Origin: Angiostrongylus vasorum
Lineage: Eukaryota; Nematoda; Chromadorea; Rhabditida; Metastrongylidae
Reading direction: 5' to 3'
Assembly: GCA_018806985.1 (NCBI GenBank)
Contig: JADANN010000400.1
Span: 744,001 to 808,000, forward strand
Length of the DNA stretch: 64,000 nucleotides
Made by a program: the position numbers and the translations under genes. The notes under the pieces are model-generated. The model made no database searches. It was not told the DNA's origin and saw nothing but the letters and a program-made list of their open reading frames with translations. Shown here piece by piece: positions 11,896 to 24,497 of the stretch. The stretch's first letter is position 1, and the number at the start of each line of letters is the position of its first letter.

Positions 11896-12676
11896 TACTC
11901 GTCACCAAAGTCTGGACATCAGCTGGTTTTCAAAAAAGTTATTGTACTAGACAATGAATAATTTCGATTCCCAAATGAAAAAAAATCGAAACCAAAGACA
12001 AACCAAAAACTGGCGCTACTCACCTGAAAGTTTCCAGTTTTCATTCACTGGTATCACAAGTAGTAATATTACAGCAAACTACGCTAACGTTTCATCTTGG
12101 AGAGCTTAAGTCTTTAGAAAATTACAAAAAGCACATTATAAAAACGGAAGAAAAGAATTCATCCAATTCGTCCATTTCTAACGCAATATTACAATGCCTA
12201 CAGTATGAAGATGGTTTCTCAACAACCACTGATAATCCATTGGAAATTCCACTATTTGTGCAGCGTAGAAGATGTTAGGATCATAGAAACGACTTTGCTT
12301 CATCGTTCCAGAGGTACATACCAGCTCAAGTGTTTAGGGAGTTTAGTTTCGAAATCGTTTAGAATTAGGACTTCAAGTAGGTAAAAGTTAACCCCAAATT
12401 CCTAAAATTCTTTACGCACGTGCGGAAGTCGTAAATATGGAAGATACATCGTAGGGACACCAATTCACTCTTTTGGACAAAAATCAAGTTTGTGGAGATG
12501 ACATCAAAAATCAATCGAAATCAAATAGGGGCCTGGAAAGGGAAAAATTTCGATTTGGACTCTCTAGAAAATTTGAACTCATCTACAGGATCATTGAAAA
12601 GCAAATCCTGTTTGAAAATGCTTGTGATTTATTTATATATCGAAGTATTTCTCTCGAAACTTTTTGTGTATATTTC
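11896..12676. other. No gene recognised
   Basis: AT-rich spacer. A minus-strand donor-like CTTTCAG/GTGAGTAG occurs at about 12025, but I could not connect it to an exon with an acceptor and matching phase. Confidence 0.35.
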
Positions 12677-13110
12677 TTAATGTATCACCTGTCCAGCTGT
12701 CATACCGTTGATCGTCGAGTAACTCCAACGAGCGGCAGTAAATCTTCCATTTCTCCCTGTCGCATGAAAGAGCAACCCGGTGAGTTCTGCTTGCTCTACG
12801 GACTCACTGAGCACCATATCTTTCTTCCAGGGTTTTCGTGAAGACCTCCGACCACCGGATTGCTCGTTGCGTTTGACATCCCGAGGGTCCCAGCCACTAA
12901 TAGCTGTTATCCATCGATTGTCGTTCATACGCAATATGGGTGCAGTACACCTCATCTTCGACAGTTTGACATAGAATGGGGTCTTTGACTTTTGATCGTT
13001 GACGTAGGTTGGAGCTTTGGATCCCCTCTCTCACTTACGTCTTACGGCATTCTCCTAGCATCGTTCTTACGACTGCGCGTTCTATAACGCATTCTTGGTT
13101 CCTATATTTC
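12677..13110 (-). mobile_element. RTE retrotransposon 3' fragment
   Basis: The minus strand encodes the RTE C-terminal region: MNDNRWITAISGWDPRDVKR, then a KPWKKDMVLSESVEQAELTG block and the terminal FTAARWSY-like stretch. It ends at 12681 with the CAGGTGATA tail unit. It is 5'-truncated at about 13110, within the TYASETW/FTQVR region, with frame breaks. Confidence 0.75.
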
Positions 13111-13386
13111 TTGATGCATGAGAAATTAATCTACGATGTTGCTTGTGTTACGGATCGACTATTTTGTTTCAAATTTGCAAACCATACAAATGTCCTGGTT
13201 CCACCTAGTAAAGGTGTGCCAAACTAGAGCGACGTTTTTAAAGTTTTGAGATCCATTATTCAAGTGGAAAAATGGTGGAGTAGCACTAAAAAAGACATGC
13301 TCAAGTTGACCTAAAGAACCTAAAGACAATCAAGAACTTTCATGCAAAACTCAAGTCTACGAGATCTGTAGCTGACACCACGACAG

Positions 13387-14336
13387 GATTGCGGGTCTCC
13401 ACCATCCCAATCGATATCGTGAATTACTGAATGATCAGTTCCTTGGAAGATGGATGGATCGTCGTGATCTGAATGAATGGCCGGCCAGAAGCCTTCATTT
13501 AACAACCCCCGACAGTGACATCAGGTGATGCGGTTCCTGGGTTCCTTGAAAAGCTGGTGGCGAATGCTAACGTCCATATCGAATTTTAGAATTGAAACTC
13601 CATGCTATACGCTTTCTTCTCGTAACCATTTCTTGAAAAAACCTTAGTTCCGAAATAAATTGTATGAATTTTAAAACATTGAATTGCTTTTTATCCAAAG
13701 AAGAGAGTTACCACGCATGTCCACTGAACAATTTTTTACAATACAAGGGATTCTGAAGCAGTTGCTTCATCAAAAAGTAATGTATCCAGGTGAAAATATT
13801 CAAAAGTCATCAAAAAGTCAAAATAAAAAAAATAGTATCGAGGGATATACATGTTAAAAAGAGTCTTAAGATCCTCATAACTATTAATTCCAATTGATTA
13901 AGTTCACTGAGATAAGGTTCTTTAAAACTCCCGCGACGAATGACCTCTGCCGGTGTCATAATGAAGTTGCCGGAGTGGTCGGCATGACACCTATAGGTGT
14001 GATTTTCTTTCCGATGCTTTATTTTGGCTCAAAAGAAGCTTTTTCAAACTTCTTGAATCAATCGATAGTCCATCCAACGCAGATGCTTATAGCGGGCATC
14101 GTTTACGGGGGGCATGCCTTCTGAATAATTTCCTTACCAATTTCTCATTTTGCGGCCAGAGACTATTCCCGTTGAAGAAAGTGTGCCGCTCAGAAAGTGT
14201 GGCCAATGAAAAGGCACAGAGACGCCTATTCCTCAAACGACTGGCAACGCATCCAGTGTACAGGACCATTTTTTACAAGCCGTTTTTTCTAATCTCTTCA
14301 ATCCCCATGATAGCCTTAGGATATACTATGAAATGA
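13387..14336 (+). CDS. Three-exon 3' part of an unrecognised, probably membrane protein
   Basis: Exons 13387-13524, 13917-14100 and 14160-14336 join in phase (phase 2, then phase 0) with AG/GT borders (AG|GTGATG, ATAAG|GTTC, ATC|GTTTAC, GCCAG|AGAC) and end at TGA 14334-14336. The second intron is 59 bp, typical for nematodes. The product (about 166 residues, N-terminus missing) starts with a polar part containing LLNDQFLGRWMDRRDLNEW and HLTTPDSDIR. A hydrophobic segment (VVGMTPIGVIFFPMLYFG) follows, then a basic linker and a second hydrophobic segment (IFYKPFFLISSIPMIALGYT) next to the C-terminus. This suggests two membrane passes. The 5' exon or exons were not found. I do not recognise the family; a chance alignment of splice-like sites is possible. 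Confidence 0.45.
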
Positions 14337-14464
14337 AAGGAAATCAAAACTACAAGGTAGGCATCGCGATATTCCTTGTAGAACTTCTATAACTTCATGA
14401 AATGCTGACAGCAGTGTGATTGCATAGTGGACGGGTGTTGTTCCTCATACACAAGAGTTGTATA

Positions 14465-14680
14465 AAAAAGCTTTCGGCGTTGATCAATCCCTGAGGGATG
14501 CGCCATGCATTCGACTTGACTAAGCATCGTTTGGAGGTGATTGAATGCATATCTGACTCTTACAATGACTCGCGCTGGCTTACCGATGTATCGAACCAGT
14601 ACTGCTATCCACCCAAACGAGTCCACTACCAATTCGCCGACTCTTGAAGGATGGAAGGCTTGGTGAGCCACGGGCTCTGA
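14465..14680 (-). repeat. SINE-B, head truncated
   Basis: Body and tail of SINE-B (GCATTCGACTTGACTAAGCA, then CTTACAATGACTCG, then a GAAGGATGGAAGGCTTGG block). The copy stops where the tRNA-like head should begin, so the 5' head is lost. Confidence 0.7.
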
Positions 14681-14957
14681 TAATACTTATTTTTTATTTT
14701 TTTCATTACTTTTACACTACTTTTGTTTAGTATTCATTCTTATGTTCTAAAGAACAGTGGGGATCTTTGACTTTTTCTATTTGACATCATTATGGAAGTA
14801 TTCTTAGTGGCATGGGTGTAGCCAGTAGAATCTCTACTAAGAGCGTTACCATTCTAATCACAATCATTATTCATATCCTTTACCAAAGTCCACGTAAAAA
14901 ACATTTCTAGTGAGCGAATTCACTGATTTTTTAACTACTTAGGTCTGCACATTCGAT

Positions 14958-14979
14958 CACACACACAAACACACACACA
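14958..14979. repeat. Short CA microsatellite
   Basis: An interrupted CA run of about 22 bp with one AA interruption. No other feature. Confidence 0.7.
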
Positions 14980-15934
14980 GCCTAGTGTTCACCTAAAATT
15001 CCTGATTTGAATTCAGGAAGTTAGCTATGTAAAACATGCTCAAAAAGAAACGCTTTTACCCCTACCGCCAATTTCTTGCTGTTCCCGGAACATCGCTTCC
15101 ATCATGGCAACGATTCAGAAGAGTTTTCCAGGATTCGGTTTCTTCGTTCCTAAAGTTGTATTCCATTTATGTCAAAAGTAGTGAATCGAATAAGCATGGA
15201 ACTTCAAAATTCCCCTCATTCGGAGACTGTTCAGTGTTCCGCTGAAGTTTACACTCAAAGCGAAAGTTTAAAGAGTGATTGGAAGAGATACAAGAGCCAT
15301 AGAGTTCAGCTAAGAGTAGACCAGCTTCAAATAATTCTGATATTTCAAGAGGAAACACAGTCACAAGGTAGCAAAGTGCATTCCGATCCACAACGATGCC
15401 TGGCAATCAACCTTAAATAAAATTGCTTCTCAAAGATCTATCGAAGAATATTCGATCGAATACTGTTAGTTGCTTATCGAATGATTTCAAAGCTGTGCCA
15501 AATACTTCATATTTCTTTGAAGTTTGTACCTCTTCTCGGCCACTATCACTAAGGAGTTCAACGAGAGACTAATGGTACTCGAGCGTTTCTGGAATTGCAC
15601 GAAACTGATTGCAATGGAAACCATCAGATCTTTGGAAAATGATTTGAAATCGTAGAGAAAGAAAAATATCTGATTCTGCTCAGAAACGAAGAAGATGTTT
15701 AAAAAAAATCCGTCTGAACCTTCGTGAATATGTTGTGCTAATGATGACAAGGAATTGATAACGTGAAATTTCTACCCCGATTTTTTCGGTGACGCAATGC
15801 TAAAGCCTATTTTCAGACTTGGATGGACCATCTACTCGAATCATGCGGAACGCAGCATATTTCCGTTTCGTTTCCTTCCGTTGCAATCATTTTAAATGAT
15901 GATGGTAGTTATAATCACAATTTTAACTTACTAT

Positions 15935-16075
15935 TTACTGCCTACTCTTTTTTAACGGCAGGGTATGTATTGCGAAATATAACTTTAATGATGCTGAGAT
16001 ATTTGCAAAACTCCGGACTGCAGGTGTCTGCGGTGGGGAACGAACGCGCTATTGTCCTTTTCGGGGAGTAGCGCT
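15935..16075 (-). repeat. SINE-A, partial
   Basis: The plus strand shows, in reverse order, the family tail (GGCAGGGTATG, GATGCTGAGATATTTGCAAA) and the B-box region (GGTGGGGAACGAACGCGC). The head lies toward 16075, where the copy breaks off. Confidence 0.75.
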
Positions 16076-16084
16076 CTCACCCAA

Positions 16085-16225
16085 AAAAGGCAAAAGATCA
16101 ATAGAACTAGCTGAGAGACAGGCGAAACGAAGGACCCGCATGGTGTGGTGGTGAACGCGCTACTCCCCGGAAAGGACAATAGCGCGTTCGTTCCCCAACG
16201 CAGACACCTGCGGCCGGGATGATGG
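16085..16225 (+). repeat. SINE-A, opposite orientation to its neighbour
   Basis: Head-first copy: TAGCTGAGAGACAGGCGAAA leads into a tRNA-like region with A box TGGTGTGGTGGTGAACGC (about 16142-16159) and B-box-like GCGTTCGTTCCCC (about 16184). It faces the copy at 15935-16075, giving two complementary arms of about 80 bp. Confidence 0.75.
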
Positions 16226-16539
16226 TAGTTTTTCGGGCTCAACAACTTTTTATGCCACCCTCTGACGGCTTTCAGTTGCCAATGTTCTGGTTCAGCTGGC
16301 ACATAAACACGTGGTTCCAACTTGTAGGTAGTTATCACAGGGGAGGCCTGCGTCCACTTATGATTCACACTATTGTCACTGTCATCCATCTGTTGTCAAG
16401 TCTTCTCATTACATTACCAATGTTCCTCAATATTTCACTTTTGAAAACGTATTCTTATGGATGTCGAAGACGAAATATTTTCGTAAAGTCTAAATTTAGA
16501 AGCTATTTTGCATACTCTGAGTGCCGTGTAATGCTGGGT

Positions 16540-16815
16540 ACATAGTGTGTAGTGGTTAGAGATGTCCTGCAGTCCACACAGAATCGACCGCTGGTTCGAT
16601 TCCGCCCGCGCCCTGGGCTCACCAAGCTCGCCTTCACTGTGGAGTAGGAAAAATTACTACCAGACTCGTCTGGCAGGGAGAGTACCAGCACTGACTTGAT
16701 ACATCGGTAGGCAAGCGCATGCCATGTTACAGGCCAAACACTCATTCAATCACCACTAACGATGACTGGTGAAGTCGAATGCATGACAAATCCATCACTA
16801 ATCGATCAACGCCGA
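16540..16815 (+). repeat. SINE-B with well-preserved tRNA-like promoter
   Basis: Head-first plus-strand copy. A box GTGTAGTGGTTAGAGATG (about 16548-16565) and a consensus B box GGTTCGATTCC (about 16592-16602) lie 30-odd bases apart. The SINE-B body and tail follow (ATACATCGGTAGGCAAGC, then GAAGTCGAATGCATG near 16775). This copy has the best internal pol III promoter of its family in the window. Confidence 0.8.
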
Positions 16816-19390
16816 AAGAGGAATTTGCCATATGCGTAGATGGTCTTTTTGTCTCAACCGTACGACTCAAATATCCACTTGCAATTTAATGAACAATTTT
16901 CATGAAATGGAGTTCGTTTGTTGAAGTCGCTCTCTTAAAGAGATGATAGGGCTTCGATAGAAGGGCCATACAACTGTGATGCATTAGCGACAGCAGAATG
17001 TTCAAGCTTGCAGGATGTTAGCAAAAAAGCATAGATAATTCTTAATGTAAACGACAATGTCCAGTCTAGAAAAGTCATATTTTAAACCTCCTGATCAAAA
17101 TTTGCCGACTATTCCTTTTGATAACTCGCTTCCAGTGCAAATTCATTTTGTTCCAACATTCTGAGGCACTTGAAGTGAATAATTCAAAATGGGAATCGTT
17201 CGGTGGATTCAAATTCCTTTGTAATTAATGTAACTGTAACCTATCACCTAGTGATTCCGTCATTCACCAAATAACTAAATGTGGTACGACTAAATTCTAC
17301 ATTCGTCGTCGAGTACCAGAAAGGTCCCAGTGAGCTCCTATCGCTCGACAGACATGGAGATAATCACACTTTTGATGTGATGCCCTTTATTTCAAGTGTT
17401 TTCGCAAGAAGGCTATTTATTCTTACTTTTTTCTTGGTAAGAATGTAACTCTGTGAGCTCAGCCCAGTCATATATTTACATTTAACAAAGCTACCATTTG
17501 GAAATTAGAAGCTCAGAAGAGAAACGAAAAGGTGGATGAAAAGGATGAAGCATTCTAGTGGCTTTTGCGCTCTCGGAGATGTAGGCCTTCAGGGAGCGAA
17601 TCTGGATCTCGGTCTCGTGGCATCTATTACTAAATCACACTTCCCTAATGGTATCGACGTGGCACATAGATGGGGTGTTCATTTCGACATACGTTAAACA
17701 TTTGTGTACACAAAATTTTAGCGCTGTGCCCATAGTTTAGCCCACATAGTATCGTTGGCTGTGAAAGTGAAAAAGGAGCTCAAGGAACTAATAAAAATTC
17801 GGCGAGGACATTCCTCTGCACCGAATACTAAATGTCTCTCAAACATTTTGTGGAAAGAAAAAAGTGAGTAACCATCTTGCAGGTGAATAAGTTTTACGTA
17901 ACACGTTAAGGAGCGAATAAATTGAAATACCAAGCAAAACTTTATTGCGGATAAGGAGAACCAGCCCCAAGCACTTCCTTAAAAGTTGGAAAAAAAGGTG
18001 GAAAGAGCGGATGATAAGATAATGCTTACCCTGAATGGCCTAACCATCGCACTATCGTTAAGGAATATCTATGGGTGTCGAACTGCGATATGTCGCAGCA
18101 ACTTTATCAACCGGAATAGTCAGTCAGGATGGAGAGCTCTACATGTTTGTCCAGAAGCTCCACTAAAAGCACGACAGAGCCTGGAGTGCTACCCACTGCT
18201 GACTTATTGCGAAAAAAAACGATAAAAGTAAAGGACTTATATTAGAAGTGTAAAGTTTTCCTTGTCCTTCGAAGCGTGTGAGCAGGTCGGACACGAAACA
18301 AGGACGAACAAAGAATTCAGTCTATTCATCTCCACTTAAGTTACTTCGTGAATAAAGGGATTATGTCAAGATGAGATGAAAGAAGAGATGAGGATGGCAA
18401 AGAGATTATGATGACCAGAGGTGATAAGTGATGTTTCCAATATGTGTTTAGACTAGCTGGTAAGGAAGGCATTTCCTATCTAACGTATCAAGCATTCGGT
18501 AGTGATAAACACGCATGCGTCACCCTCTTCGTGCAGAAGCATGCTGGTTTCGAGGTTAGAGGAAGAGATGGATTCGTTGCAACTTATCTACTCTTTAGTA
18601 TTAAAAAATAAAAAGTCAAACACTTGCCTGGGATAGAAGCCGTTCACGTTCACTTTGGACGACGTTCATCGTTGGCCACCTACGTTACCTCAGCACTGTA
18701 GTCATCGCCACCCAGTAACAAGCAATGATAAAATGTGAACGATGAGATTCATCACGTTAACAAATTTATTCAGACATTGGTGAAGGGGTCTTAAAAACTA
18801 ATGCAACAAAGAATGACGAATCAGGAAGGAAATGTTCTATAAAACATCTGTAATACAACGCAGAATGGTTCATTACGATGGGTTACTGCATCCATCTAGT
18901 TTTCAGAACCTAATAATGTTAAGTTAGTGCCAAGAGTACGGTAAGCAATGAAGATTCAAGGATACGATAACAACACTTAGCAGTGATTACCACAACACAT
19001 TAAATCACAAGGATGCCCTATTTGTTCGTTAAAGAGGTTCTCGCTTGTCACTTTTGCAGTTCTACCGAGAATGATGGCTTTGAACTCGTTGTGAAAGAAT
19101 TGCAGTAAAACCTATGGGCATATTTTTTTTTCCTGAGCACAGAGAACTTGTACTTGCTACAGCTTTAGTTTCGTGCTTAAATTATAAGATGCTTTAAGAG
19201 AACAGGAGCTTTAAGAGAAGAGGAAGACAACATACTATCCACCAATCGAAGATCAAATTGAGAGAGTTGGTAGTGACGAAATCACCTAGGAGAAGAGTTA
19301 TTGGGAAACTAAGCAATTAATGAAGCCACAATCACATCACGACGCTTTTCAACAAGTTTCAGATCCAATGTTCTTGAGATTTCTACGTTT
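16816..19390. other. No recognisable gene
   Basis: Scattered short ORFs without domains. Splice-like signals do not chain in phase. No repeat family from elsewhere in the window was recognised in this stretch. Confidence 0.35.
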
Positions 19391-19394
19391 TTTC

Positions 19395-19615
19395 TTTCGA
19401 CTGCGGGTTCGAAGCCCGACTGAGGTTTCGGGTCCAAAATCTGGCATTGCAGACGACTGAGGTCAGGACTGAGGGTCCAGGTTTTGTAAAAATCTCAGCA
19501 TCTTTGTGGTTGTATTTCACATAATATCCTGTCATGGAAAAATAGTAGGCAGCGAATAAGACTTAAAACATAAGGTCTCCTACTTTTAATTTACTTTTTA
19601 AAATCAACAACACAA
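19395..19615 (+). repeat. SINE-A-like copy, divergent
   Basis: A head-end B box (GCGGGTTCGAAGCCCG) is followed by a SINE-A tail: AAAATCTCAGCATC, TGGTTGTATTTCACATAATA, then a TAGTAGGCAG block. The A-box part is absent or too diverged to see. Confidence 0.6.
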
Positions 19616-20099
19616 ATAACATCTCGAAAACGAGTTCTGCAAAGACCGACAACATGGCTGTTGGTGACAAACGGTGCTGATTCACAAACAATAAACATGT
19701 CGCGAATCGATCGACAATTGCGACGGCAAACAGCTGATCGGTCGATCGAACAAAAACCAGTTAAAAATGGGACGAAAATGAGTGAGACTTGTGGATATCA
19801 ACTCCAAATTGTTGGTCGGTGAATTCGTAAGAGGAAAAACGGAAATAAAACTTTATGTGCTCTAAACGGTATGTGCACGAAAAATCAATTCTGCAAGGGT
19901 CGTCATAGAGGAGTTTCCAAGGCACTGTTTTTCCATTTTCTTTTTGTTGATGAACAGTCTTTAGAAAAACAGTGGTTTCACAGAAATTCGACGATGGAAT
20001 AAAAGTAGTCGATCAATAATGCATTAAAAATTCGAGACGTTCTTATTAGGCTTCACGATCGGTGAATATACACGTGTCGTCTAATGCGGGAAAAATATT

Positions 20100-20270
20100 T
20101 GTGACAATATAACAATAATGATGCTGAGATATCTGCAAAACTCCGGGCCGCAGGTGTTTGCGGTGGGGAACGAACACGGTATTACCTTTTTCGGTGTCAA
20201 CGCGTGCTTTAGTACACCATGCGGGTGCTTCGTTTCGCCTATCTCTCAGCTAGTTCTCGCAACTAATAAA
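20100..20270 (-). repeat. SINE-A copy
   Basis: In reverse order: tail (ATGATGCTGAGATATCTGCA), B-box region (GGTGGGGAACGAACACGG), A-box region (GTACACCATGCGGGTGC), head lead (CGCCTATCTCTCAGCTAG). The A box is partly degraded. Confidence 0.7.
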
Positions 20271-20539
20271 TACCACTGATATAAGGGAGCCTGTATGTTT
20301 GATAACACAGAGCCAACGAAAACAAAAAGTTACACTGATAGGATAAAATTCAAGAGCTATAGGGAACTGCTTACCAGCGTTTCATACTGTACGCTTGAAA
20401 CTAAAGCGATCCCAACGCCATTGCCACGAGATCACCACAGAATGAGAAAAAAACAACTGAAAACTCCTCCTCTCTCCCCAAAAAAAAAGACATAAACGCT
20501 TCTGGTTTCGTTCCTAAATGGATAAAGCGTAGAGTGGTG

Positions 20540-20670
20540 ATAAAGCCTTTAGTGCTGACCAATTCCTGAGAGATGCTCTATGTCATGCATTCGATCTGGT
20601 TCGTAGCATCGCTACAGATGTAACGAATCAGTGTTCTGATTATACCAGACAGATCTGATATTAGCTAGCC
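20540..20670 (-). repeat. SINE-B fragment, degenerate
   Basis: Recognisable by CATGCATTCGAT near 20585, ACAGATGTAACGAATCAGTG and ACCAGACAGATCTG near 20645. No tRNA-like head. Confidence 0.5.
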
Positions 20671-20679
20671 GACACCGGA

Positions 20680-22080
20680 ATGATGGTGAGCTTGCTGTGC
20701 ACGTTTGTTTTCCAGGACACCTGAATAGATAGATACCGTCCTGTAGTGATGGGAAACTAATGAAATACGTACAATTTATCAAAATAATATTCAGGATCCA
20801 CAAAGATTCTATCTAGTGAACAACACACTACTTCGTCAGAGGAAGCTCCTGAGAAATCAGTCGCCACAACGGCAACGAGTAGTTGAACATAACTTCACGA
20901 TGGTCGGGATATTTCACCCTGAAGCTCTCGAACACGTCTCACTGTCTACCTCAGTTGCTGCCCGATGAGTGTATTACAAAGCTTGCTTAACCAATTCTTT
21001 CAAAAGAGACTTGGTACGAGAATAGAAATCGTACATATCTACAAAAACCGCTCCACAATTGATTAAATAATTTTATCGGGACTTATGATGTAATTAACGA
21101 ATCCATTTGACGATTAATAATCCCAGTCATCTTTGTGTGGTCTATTGCTCCTTGATTTTGTTGACAAATTTAAGATAAGACACAAAAGATCAAACATCTT
21201 CACTCTCCTATGCATTTGGCAGCTCTGGAAACAGAAATGTCGAGTATTAAAGTACGAAAACTTCCACTTTAATAAAAAAGGAGAATGGTATCATCCATGT
21301 TCGAAGAAAATCGTGTATGCATGAAACACTAAGTAACCTCTCTCTGACGAATTCACTCATATTCAGTCATACTTCCCTCTTTTTTTAGTGGACTACACTA
21401 TTTGAAGACAATAAGCTTCAGATTTATCATTCTTATCGTCATCTACTACATTATCAGTTCTTAAGATGAAATTAGATCTGGTAGAAGAAAATATTTATTA
21501 TAAAAAACGTAGTACACATTGTTGCACCCAACGGCCTTAGTCTGTTGAAAACTGTTGAAAGCGAGTTTGAACAATCATCATCAAAAACCGATGACATGTA
21601 GAATAAACAACTAACGATTTCAAATTAACAACGATCATGGTAAGTCAACCGAATTGCTATGAATTAAGAAGTCACTTAGTCATCAGAAATCAAGCAACAA
21701 AAGGAGACACAGAACCAGATTCATGAAAAACGAAACCTGTTTTTAAATTCATCTCATATTTAATCAGACTTAAATCACACCCTTAACACTTACGGATAAG
21801 CTGCCCTGTGTCCCCTTAACAGATATCAGAATGAAATATGAATCTTATACGACTGAGTAATACTAACCAATGGTTTTCGTATTGTTAGTGTCTTTCGGTC
21901 GCTGTTGTACGAAAATTCCAGGGTATCTGTTGGGTCCGAGGACCTAATTATCTAAAAAGGGGATGATCTTCTTTAATTCAAATTATCTGAACAAATGAAA
22001 TGAAAAACTTCGAGACGAAAACTAAAACTTAGATCTTCGTATTACTTCAGGCATACTAGAATTACAAACTTGTACTTACT
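20680..22080. other. No recognisable gene
   Basis: AT-rich intergenic sequence. No motif-bearing ORF and no window repeat family recognised. Confidence 0.35.
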
Positions 22081-22084
22081 ACTT

Positions 22085-22450
22085 GGATAGCTCATCTTCA
22101 CCGGTTGTGCAGGGACCCTAGCACAATTCCCACTTTTCCGGAGTTTTCCTGGTTTAGCCAATATGGTTCCCTGAAGTTCTGGAGTCATTCTAACCAGTGT
22201 CTGCCCCAGGTCGTCAACAACACAGGCAGTCGCCGCCCTTGTGGATCAGAGGTAGATTTGCCACCATGCGACACTTTGAAACCAAAACGGTGGTGGGTCC
22301 TGGCATTGGTTTACTCTTACTGGATTTCCTGATGGAAACGCCGAACTCTTCTTTGTCAACTTGGAGGGCCCTATTGGGAATGTATCCTCCTGCTATACAC
22401 CGCGGCCCGACACCCAGGAATCACGATGAGGCGGTAAATCGTTGGGGGGT
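22085..22450 (-). repeat. SINE-C copy
   Basis: Same order of blocks as 90-485: a GTTGTGCAGGGACCCTAGCA end, GCCACCATGCGACACTTTGA centre, and a closing GAGGCGGTAAATCGTTGGG. Slightly truncated relative to 33405-33800. Confidence 0.7.
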
Positions 22451-22904
22451 ACAAACTCGTACTTAATTTAATTAGCATAATTCGTGTAATATAACGCAAC
22501 CTTAGATGGAATTTATTAGAAGAGTTATTTGATAAATTACGAAACTACAAATTACCATTGTTTCAATACAATCTCTGTAGTGAGAGGTACGATATGTAGT
22601 TTACTGTCTGCCTTCATCAAAAAGCTGAACTATCAGCTGGTTCAAAACTAATGATCGTCTTTACCGTTATGAAATTCGCAGAGGAACTTTGCAACAAATA
22701 TTTTTTGAAATATTTTGATGTACACCAGTTCAAAGCTTATTTCCAGTCTGAATATTTGTGCTAACACATTATTTTCAGTGACTTAAGGCTGGTCAGAAAA
22801 TGATGCTCTCGAAAGATAACGACCAAATCGTCTTGTTTTTAAGAATTGAAACTTGAACATAAATCAACAATAAGAGGATGAAATAATAAAACATTCAAAA
22901 CCAA

Positions 22905-23070
22905 CTAGTTAGTAAAGGGCTGTACATTCGACTTCATTAAGCATCGGTAGATGAATGCATATTTAGCCAATACAGTGAGTTGCGGTGGCCTATTATGTAC
23001 TAAGTTATTACATTTTATCATTCCAAATAAGATTGGTAGCAATATCTGACTCCTTGAATTTAGGGATGGG
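22905..23070 (-). repeat. SINE-B fragment, degenerate
   Basis: TTCGACTTCATTAAGCATCG at 22927 followed by GGCCTATTATGTACTAAG and a GATTGGTAGCAATATC relic. The head is missing. Confidence 0.5.
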
Positions 23071-23099
23071 ATTGGCTTCTCTAACTAGTCACACGTCCT

Positions 23100-24490
23100 A
23101 GAGAGTATAAAGTAGCAGTGAAAACGCAAAATGTTATCAAAGCATGGCCCAGAAAAGGATTCGGATGCATAGTGAAGCATCATTTTTAAAGCTTCCAATC
23201 GGAGGTATGATCACTAATAACAGAGGTCTTGCACGCCTATCAGTAGTTGATGGCAACTATCTAACGCAGATAGTCGAATCTATCACTTCGAAAACAACCT
23301 GGACAGTCGTAGAAAATCCAACGTTCACAATTAAATTCAATCCGCAATTAACTAATTAATCAATTAACTATAATCAATTCAATCGGTTATTACTTAAAGA
23401 ACAATTGAAAGGCGTAAACGCTTCGTAAAAAGGGTAGTGCGCGAGTTCAACGAATAGCACTGAGATTGTCATCGTGAAGTCTGTTTTGCACTTCTTATGC
23501 ACTGCAAAAACGACCCAGTTCTTGATAGCACTGCGAAGAACGGTGAAAATTGACGAACATGACAACCATTGACGTTCAAGATCGAAATGAAGCCCCAGGG
23601 CAATTTCCAAACTCCAAATCGATTATTTTGCTAAGATTCAAAACTATCTCATTCGACCGTTTTGATACGATTTGGAACTTTTTCTTAAATGATATTGTCT
23701 GTCAAGAGCGAAAAAATTCATAATAAGTACCGAGCTACTGGTCCAAGTTCGCTTTTGGTAAATATTTAGAAACCTCATAAAAATTCCAAACCGCCCTGGC
23801 GAAGTCGCCTAAACCCACTTTTCATCAGACTCATCGGACAACATACGATCAAAAAACGGATCTTTTTTGCTGAATTGCAAGATAAACGCAGCGAAGAGGA
23901 GAACTCGTGATAATGACCTTGTTAACACTCGCTAAATTCATACAGCACCCATTTATCGAGGTCCTCAAACTTTTCAGTGCCGTCCAAATTACCAAGGACT
24001 ACTAGGTCGTGAATGTTAAATCCCTTCACAACCTTTCAAGTACTTCTTAGAGGAACGACTTCAGTTGTTGTCTTCATATAGCCGCTGTCGCCTATGGGTA
24101 GCCCTGACCCTATTCTTCATGAGGACTCAAATCTCCGGTACAAAAAAATCCTTACCATCTGCATACTCAGCATTTGAAAGTCCTCTAACCCAGGCGACAA
24201 TGGTATGGTATGGTATCTCGACTTACTACCATTCATTTATATCCCAGTTTAATTCGAAAACGTCATTATAAACGGGTCTAAAATCATTGTAATCCACGTT
24301 CCAAAGAAAATGTGTCCAGAAAATGGAGAAAAGAACTTATAAATGTGAATCTAAGGGTGATTCCAACAACTCCCAAAAATTTCTCATTGTTTCATGAATT
24401 TCCAACGTTTTTTCAACTATTTCAACAACTTTCGAAATTTTCTAAAGAAAAAAAACTGTAAAATGAGCTCAAAAACCCAACACAGAAAGC
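23100..24490. other. Region 3' of the glucosidase gene; nothing recognised
   Basis: Probably holds the 3' untranslated region and intergenic DNA downstream of the minus-strand gene that ends near 24498. ORFs at 23144 and 23374 have no recognisable domain. Confidence 0.35.
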
Positions 24491-24497
24491 AAAAAAA

